Positions 5,501-8,937 of a DNA stretch of 8,937 bases are shown here, one piece after another. The translations under genes were made by a program, and so were the position numbers. The notes beneath the pieces were generated by a model. The model worked only from the letters and a program-made list of their open reading frames with translations, made no database searches and had not been told where the DNA came from. Location: contig SPBV01000068.1 in NCBI GenBank assembly GCA_004525885.1, positions 1 through 8,937 on the forward strand, read 5' to 3'. How positions within the stretch are numbered: position 1 is the stretch's first letter; each line of letters opens with the position of its first letter. Source of the stretch: Nitrosomonadales bacterium. GTDB taxonomy: Bacteria; Pseudomonadota; Gammaproteobacteria; Burkholderiales; Nitrosomonadaceae.

Positions 5501-8293
5501 CTACACATCAAATATCTTTCCCCATAATTGCAGTACTGTTGTACGAGCTTTATTTAGATGACTTGCCTTAATTCGAGCGAATTTTTGTTGTCCATTTTGT
5601 TTGGATTGTGTGTTTGATTGGGTCGAATTGGAATTTAATCTTAGTCGGTGTTGTATGCGCCTGAATTCACGGTAGGCTTCTAGTGTTGCTTCAGCATCTG
5701 TCATAGGAATTAGTTCAAGTTTCCCAGCGAGTTTAAGCAATGCAATGTTACCAATATTATTCGTTAGTTCCGGATGTTTGCATGCATGGCCAAGAACCAG
5801 ATACTGCACTATAAATTCAACATCAATAATTCCTCCGCGGTCATGTTTGATATCAAATAGCTGAGTTGGATTAGGATGACTACCCAGCATTTTCTGTCGC
5901 ATGATTAGGATCTCAGCTTTAAGCTTTGCCAAATCACGTCGATGACATAAAACTTCCTTACGGATGTGTTCAAAGGACTCGCCCACATGGCGGCTCCCTG
6001 CTACGAAGCGCGCACGAGTTAATGCCTGATGTTCCCATACCCAAGCATGTTGTTTCTGATATTGTCGGAAAGCTTCGATAGAACTTACTAGCAAACCACT
6101 TATACCATTGGGACGTAAACGTAAATCTGTTTTATACAGTAGCCCAGCTGAGGTGTAACTGGTAAGCCAGGAATTGATACGCAGACCCAGTTTTGCATAA
6201 ATTTCCGATGCGTCGAGATGAGAGTCTTCATAAAGAAAAATGATATCAAGATCGGATGCATAACCCAGTTCTTTTCCACCTAGTTTACCGTAGCCAATAA
6301 CGGCGAAAGCAGGATTATCCCGGTATTTTTTTCTTAACCCTGACCAAGCCAAGTGTAAGACCTTATCAAGTATTAGATCAGCGAGACTAGTCAAATGATC
6401 ACTCAATATTTCCAGAGGTAATAACCCTTCCAAATCTTTGGCCAGTAATTGAAATACTTTGGAATGATGAAAATGTCGCAGAACATCCATTTGATGCTCT
6501 ATATCATCTTCATCAATGGTATTAGTATTTTTTAATTGTTGCTCTAATTCGGCTCTAGATATGGACCAGTCTAGTTTGCTGTGTGGGTTGGCCACATTAA
6601 GTAATTCGTCCAGTAGAATTGGATGTTGTGTTAAATATTCGCAGGCCCATTGACTGACACTAGCTAATTTGGCTATCCGTTCTAGAGCCTGAGGATGTTC
6701 CAGCAGTAACGAGAGGTAAGAGGCGCGTCGACTCACACTTTCGAGTAGTTGTAATATGCGTTCCAGGGTGGTGTCAACAGGTGGAAATTTAACAGCAACT
6801 TCAATCAGGATGGGAATCAACACATTGATTTTCTGCCGACTCGAATCTGGTAGTTGTCGATAGAGAGTACCGTTGCGGAACTTTTGTAAATAAACAAGGA
6901 TTTTATCTGGATTAGAGAATCCCATGCTACCTAATCGTGCAACTGTAGCTATAGCCTCATTTTCATTTTCATTTTCATTTTTGGTTTGTTCCTTCCACAG
7001 CCATGCAAGGGTATTCTGAGTCTCTAATTTATTCGGATTAGTAAAAACTTTCTCAAAGTGGCGGGTTACATTGATTCGATGAATATCCAGTTCTTGTAGA
7101 AAGCAATCGTAATCTGGGAAGCCCATTGCAGTTGCAATTAAGACTTGGTCTGCTGAGTCCCTTGGCAATGTTTGTGTTTGCTGGTCATCGAGATACTGTA
7201 AGCGGTGTTCCAGATTACGCAGAAAACTATAGGCATTCGTGAGTTCTACAACTGCCTTTTTTGTTAATTGCCCTCTCTCATGTAACCGTTCTAAAATAGC
7301 AAGTGTTGGGCGGATACGTAGCTCTGTATTACGACCACCACGGATTAACTGAAACACTTGGGCGATGAATTCAATTTCTCGAATACCACCTGGTCCAAGT
7401 TTGACATCATCGTGCATCTCGCGGCGGCCAACCTCCTGGCGAATTTGCGAGTGCATGCTACGCATAGATTCGTAGGCACCGTAGTCCAGATATTTTCGAA
7501 ATATAAAAGGTTGTACTATTTTTATAAGTGTCGATTTTATTGTGCATGAGCCCGTTATTACTCGACTTTTGATCCAAGCATAACGTTCCCATTCGCGTCC
7601 TTGAGTAACTAGATATTCTTCTAGCATAGCGAAGCTCATTACTAAGGGGCCATTTTCACCGTAGGGACGCAGACGCATGTCAACACGGAATACGTATCCA
7701 TCAGCGGTAATCTCATTGAGACTCGCAATTAGTTTGCGTCCTAGACGTGCAAAAAAATCATTGTTGGAAATAGACCGTTCTCCGCTTGTTTCGCCATCTT
7801 CTGGATAGAGGAATATCAAATCAATATCTGATGACACATTAAGCTCACCGCCACCGAGTTTGCCCATTGCGATCACTAGCATTTCCTGATTTCCTCCAGA
7901 TGTGCTTCCCTTAGGGGTGCCATAGCATTCAGGATTGGAAAGCCATGTTTGATGACGTTCTAGCGAAAAACAAATAGTAATTTCGGCTAAATTAGTCATG
8001 CTCGTTATAACCTCGGAAAGATCTGCTAAACCACTGAGATCCCGAACTACCAAGTGTAGCATTACACGTTTCCGTAAGTTGCGAAGGGCACTGTGGAGAG
8101 CACTCTTATCAGTTGTAGCACGAGGATATGTATTCAGATATGCTTGCATTTTCTCCTTTGGAAAAGCATGTTGCATATTATGCTTAATTTCCTCCCACAA
8201 TTCGGGTTCGCTTTCTAGTATGCGTTGTGCATAGCGACTAAAAGTCAGGCTAGAACGGATTCTCTTCTCAGTGAAGTTATTGGCTGGATGCAT
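5501..8293 (-). CDS. glnE: Bifunctional glutamine synthetase adenylyltransferase/adenylyl-removing enzyme
   Basis: A 930-residue cytoplasmic protein that attaches AMP to glutamine synthetase under nitrogen sufficiency and removes it by phosphorolysis under limitation, directed by PII and glutamine. Two nucleotidyltransferase domains are visible. The N-terminal adenylyl-removing domain has GKLGGGELNVSSDIDLIF (Asp156, Asp158) and DMRLRPYG (Asp205). The C-terminal adenylylating domain has GKLGGKELGYASDLDIIF (Asp681, Asp683) and DLRLRPNG (Asp723). Helical bundles follow each, including GPGGIREIEFIAQ (300-312) and DRGGIIDVEFIVQ (818-830). Length is close to E. coli GlnE (946). Start ATG 8293 places the conserved SRYAQRIL block near residue 19, as expected, although no clear Shine-Dalgarno precedes it. 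Two oddities are a Asn-Glu repeat in the inter-domain linker (439-446) and a polar Asn/Ser/Gln-rich segment near the C-terminus (about 887-904). Its stop is 19 bp from the cyclase stop, and it is divergent from the YhdP-like gene. Confidence 0.96.
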   Translation of the reverse strand: MHPANNFTEKRIRSSLTFSRYAQRILESEPELWEEIKHNMQHAFPKEKMQAYLNTYPRATTDKSALHSALRNLRKRVMLHLVVRDLSGLADLSEVITSMTNLAEITICFSLERHQTWLSNPECYGTPKGSTSGGNQEMLVIAMGKLGGGELNVSSDIDLIFLYPEDGETSGERSISNNDFFARLGRKLIASLNEITADGYVFRVDMRLRPYGENGPLVMSFAMLEEYLVTQGREWERYAWIKSRVITGSCTIKSTLIKIVQPFIFRKYLDYGAYESMRSMHSQIRQEVGRREMHDDVKLGPGGIREIEFIAQVFQLIRGGRNTELRIRPTLAILERLHERGQLTKKAVVELTNAYSFLRNLEHRLQYLDDQQTQTLPRDSADQVLIATAMGFPDYDCFLQELDIHRINVTRHFEKVFTNPNKLETQNTLAWLWKEQTKNENENENEAIATVARLGSMGFSNPDKILVYLQKFRNGTLYRQLPDSSRQKINVLIPILIEVAVKFPPVDTTLERILQLLESVSRRASYLSLLLEHPQALERIAKLASVSQWACEYLTQHPILLDELLNVANPHSKLDWSISRAELEQQLKNTNTIDEDDIEHQMDVLRHFHHSKVFQLLAKDLEGLLPLEILSDHLTSLADLILDKVLHLAWSGLRKKYRDNPAFAVIGYGKLGGKELGYASDLDIIFLYEDSHLDASEIYAKLGLRINSWLTSYTSAGLLYKTDLRLRPNGISGLLVSSIEAFRQYQKQHAWVWEHQALTRARFVAGSRHVGESFEHIRKEVLCHRRDLAKLKAEILIMRQKMLGSHPNPTQLFDIKHDRGGIIDVEFIVQYLVLGHACKHPELTNNIGNIALLKLAGKLELIPMTDAEATLEAYREFRRIQHRLRLNSNSTQSNTQSKQNGQQKFARIKASHLNKARTTVLQLWGKIFDV
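6958..6981. repeat. Four tandem copies of a hexanucleotide within glnE
   Basis: CATTTT occurs four times head to tail (6958-6963, 6964-6969, 6970-6975, 6976-6981). On the coding strand this reads AAAATG repeats encoding an Asn-Glu run at residues 439-446 of GlnE. Because the unit is two codons, gain or loss of copies would lengthen or shorten the linker without breaking the frame. Confidence 0.9.
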
Positions 8294-8361
8294 TATTGAG
8301 GATTCAGGGTTAAAATAAATTTCTCTAAACTGGGTATTTTATTAGTGTCTACATAATATGT

Positions 8362-8390
8362 TTGGAAGTCTACTTAAAGAAACGTATTAT
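8362..8390 (+). promoter_or_regulatory. Sigma70-like promoter candidate for the YhdP-family gene
   Basis: TTGGAA (8362-8367, 4/6 match to the -35) and TATTAT (8385-8390, 5/6 match to the -10) are separated by exactly 17 bp and read toward the YhdP-like gene. Initiation would be near 8397, giving a leader of about 115 nt. On the opposite strand CATATTATG (8352-8360) offers a -10-like TATTAT toward glnE, but its -35 is poor. Confidence 0.45.
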
Positions 8391-8403
8391 CGTATCTGAC
8401 TCT

Positions 8404-8413
8404 GGGTATACCC
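8404..8413. repeat. 10-bp perfect palindrome in the glnE/yhdP divergent region
   Basis: GGGTATACCC reads the same on both strands. It lies just downstream of the predicted start point of the yhdP-directed promoter, where an operator would act. The left half, as CTGGGTAT, also occurs at 8330-8337, 72 bp away on the glnE side. Palindromes of this length arise by chance a few times in a window this size, so only its location makes it notable. Confidence 0.3.
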
Positions 8414-8512
8414 TATTTTATCAATCAGACTAGGGCCTGAAAGTATATTTTGATCTTTCCTGTCCGGGCAGAGTAGGGCGCACCTTCCTGGTAGCAAAAC
8501 TGGAACAATTTA

Positions 8513-8937
8513 TTGAACTTGTCAGCAATTTTACCTCTTGTACAGCGTAGCGGCCTTTTGTTCCGATTTCTAGCGTCGTGTCTGCTTATCTTAGTAGTTG
8601 TTATTGGCTTATTACATCTAATGTTGCGTTATTGGCTACTACCCGACATTGAACATTACCGTAATGATATTGCTTATGCTATTACTCAGGCTGCTGGGCA
8701 GCGTGTAACTATAGGTTCAATTAGCGCACATTGGGATGGTTTACACCCTCATTTGATACTACGCAAAGTACAGGTACATGATAAAGAAGGTAGCCCCGCA
8801 TTGGAATTAAATAGACTAGAGAGTATTCCTTCGTGGCGTTCATTGTTGTTTGGTGAATTGCGCTTTCGTGAAATTAAGATTTACCAACCAAATCTTACTG
8901 TATATCGCGATGCTAGTGGGGTTCTACATGTAGCGGG
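8513..8937 (+). CDS. yhdP: YhdP-family AsmA-like envelope protein (3' truncated)
   Basis: The first 141 codons or so of a long gene that runs out of the window. The N-terminus has a short basic/hydrophobic lead, one membrane anchor (about residues 18-37, rich in Leu, Ile and Val), then a periplasmic segment with YWLLPDIEHYRNDI, GQRVTIGSISAHWDGLHP, and the downstream LRFREIKIYQPNL and LTVYRDASGVLHVAG strings. These are hallmarks of the YhdP/TIGR02099 branch of AsmA-like proteins, which bridge the envelope and are implicated in phospholipid transport to the outer membrane. Full members usually exceed 1200 residues. In this frame a stop lies at 8492-8494 and no ATG precedes the anchor, so the start must be a non-ATG codon. 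TTG 8513 is favoured because GGAA lies seven bases upstream; TTG 8519 is the alternative. It is divergent from glnE. Confidence 0.85.
   Translation, partial: MNLSAILPLVQRSGLLFRFLASCLLILVVVIGLLHLMLRYWLLPDIEHYRNDIAYAITQAAGQRVTIGSISAHWDGLHPHLILRKVQVHDKEGSPALELNRLESIPSWRSLLFGELRFREIKIYQPNLTVYRDASGVLHVA

Noticed and set aside
6958..6981. The CATTTT repeat as an ON/OFF phase-variation switch
   Set aside because: The unit is 6 bp, so copy-number change keeps the frame; it could alter linker length but not switch the gene off.
7358..7549. Plus-strand open frame opposite glnE
   Set aside because: Frame shadow of glnE, without a Shine-Dalgarno or a plausible protein composition. The same applies to the other short frames opposite glnE, ilvE and the mutase.

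Overview
The window reads as a stretch of core chromosome from a betaproteobacterium, most likely an ammonia oxidiser close to Nitrosomonas (family Nitrosomonadaceae). That placement rests on protein style and gene neighbourhoods recalled from memory (an RNase E tail beside a low-molecular-weight phosphotyrosine phosphatase, ilvE followed by a tiny CHCC zinc-finger protein, glnE beside a YhdP/AsmA-like gene), not on a search. The DNA is moderately AT-rich throughout, intergenic regions more so. I see no mobile element, tRNA, rRNA or CRISPR array.

Layout. Positions 1-579 (+) hold the C-terminal tail of a long acidic/basic low-complexity protein, probably RNase E. It faces a minus-strand cluster across two tandem stem-loops (600-657). 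The cluster, in its direction of transcription, is ilvE (3867-2947), a 68-aa CHCC zinc-finger protein (2926-2720), an AlgC-type phosphomannomutase/phosphoglucomutase (2603-1227) and a low-molecular-weight protein-tyrosine phosphatase (1165-677). A 345-bp divergent intergenic region (3868-4212) separates ilvE from a plus-strand membrane-bound class III adenylate cyclase (4213-5481). That region carries a 10-bp inverted repeat, a sigma70-like promoter and a sigma54-like -24/-12 element. The cyclase converges, with only 19 bp between stop codons, on glnE (8293-5501, minus), the glutamine synthetase adenylyltransferase/adenylyl-removing enzyme. A second divergent region (8294-8512) leads into the start of a YhdP-family AsmA-like envelope protein (8513 to the window end).

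Function. Most genes are housekeeping: branched-chain amino acid transamination, sugar-phosphate supply for surface polysaccharide, nitrogen-status control of glutamine synthetase, RNA decay and outer-membrane maintenance. The phosphatase next to the sugar mutase fits control of polysaccharide synthesis, but that is inference. The cyclase is the main signalling gene and its input is unknown.

I do not find a convincing new system. The points most worth a second look are the sigma54-like element ahead of the cyclase, an in-frame hexanucleotide repeat at the inter-domain linker of GlnE, and the structured divergent region between ilvE and the cyclase. Several genes lack a clear Shine-Dalgarno sequence, and two appear to start with TTG.
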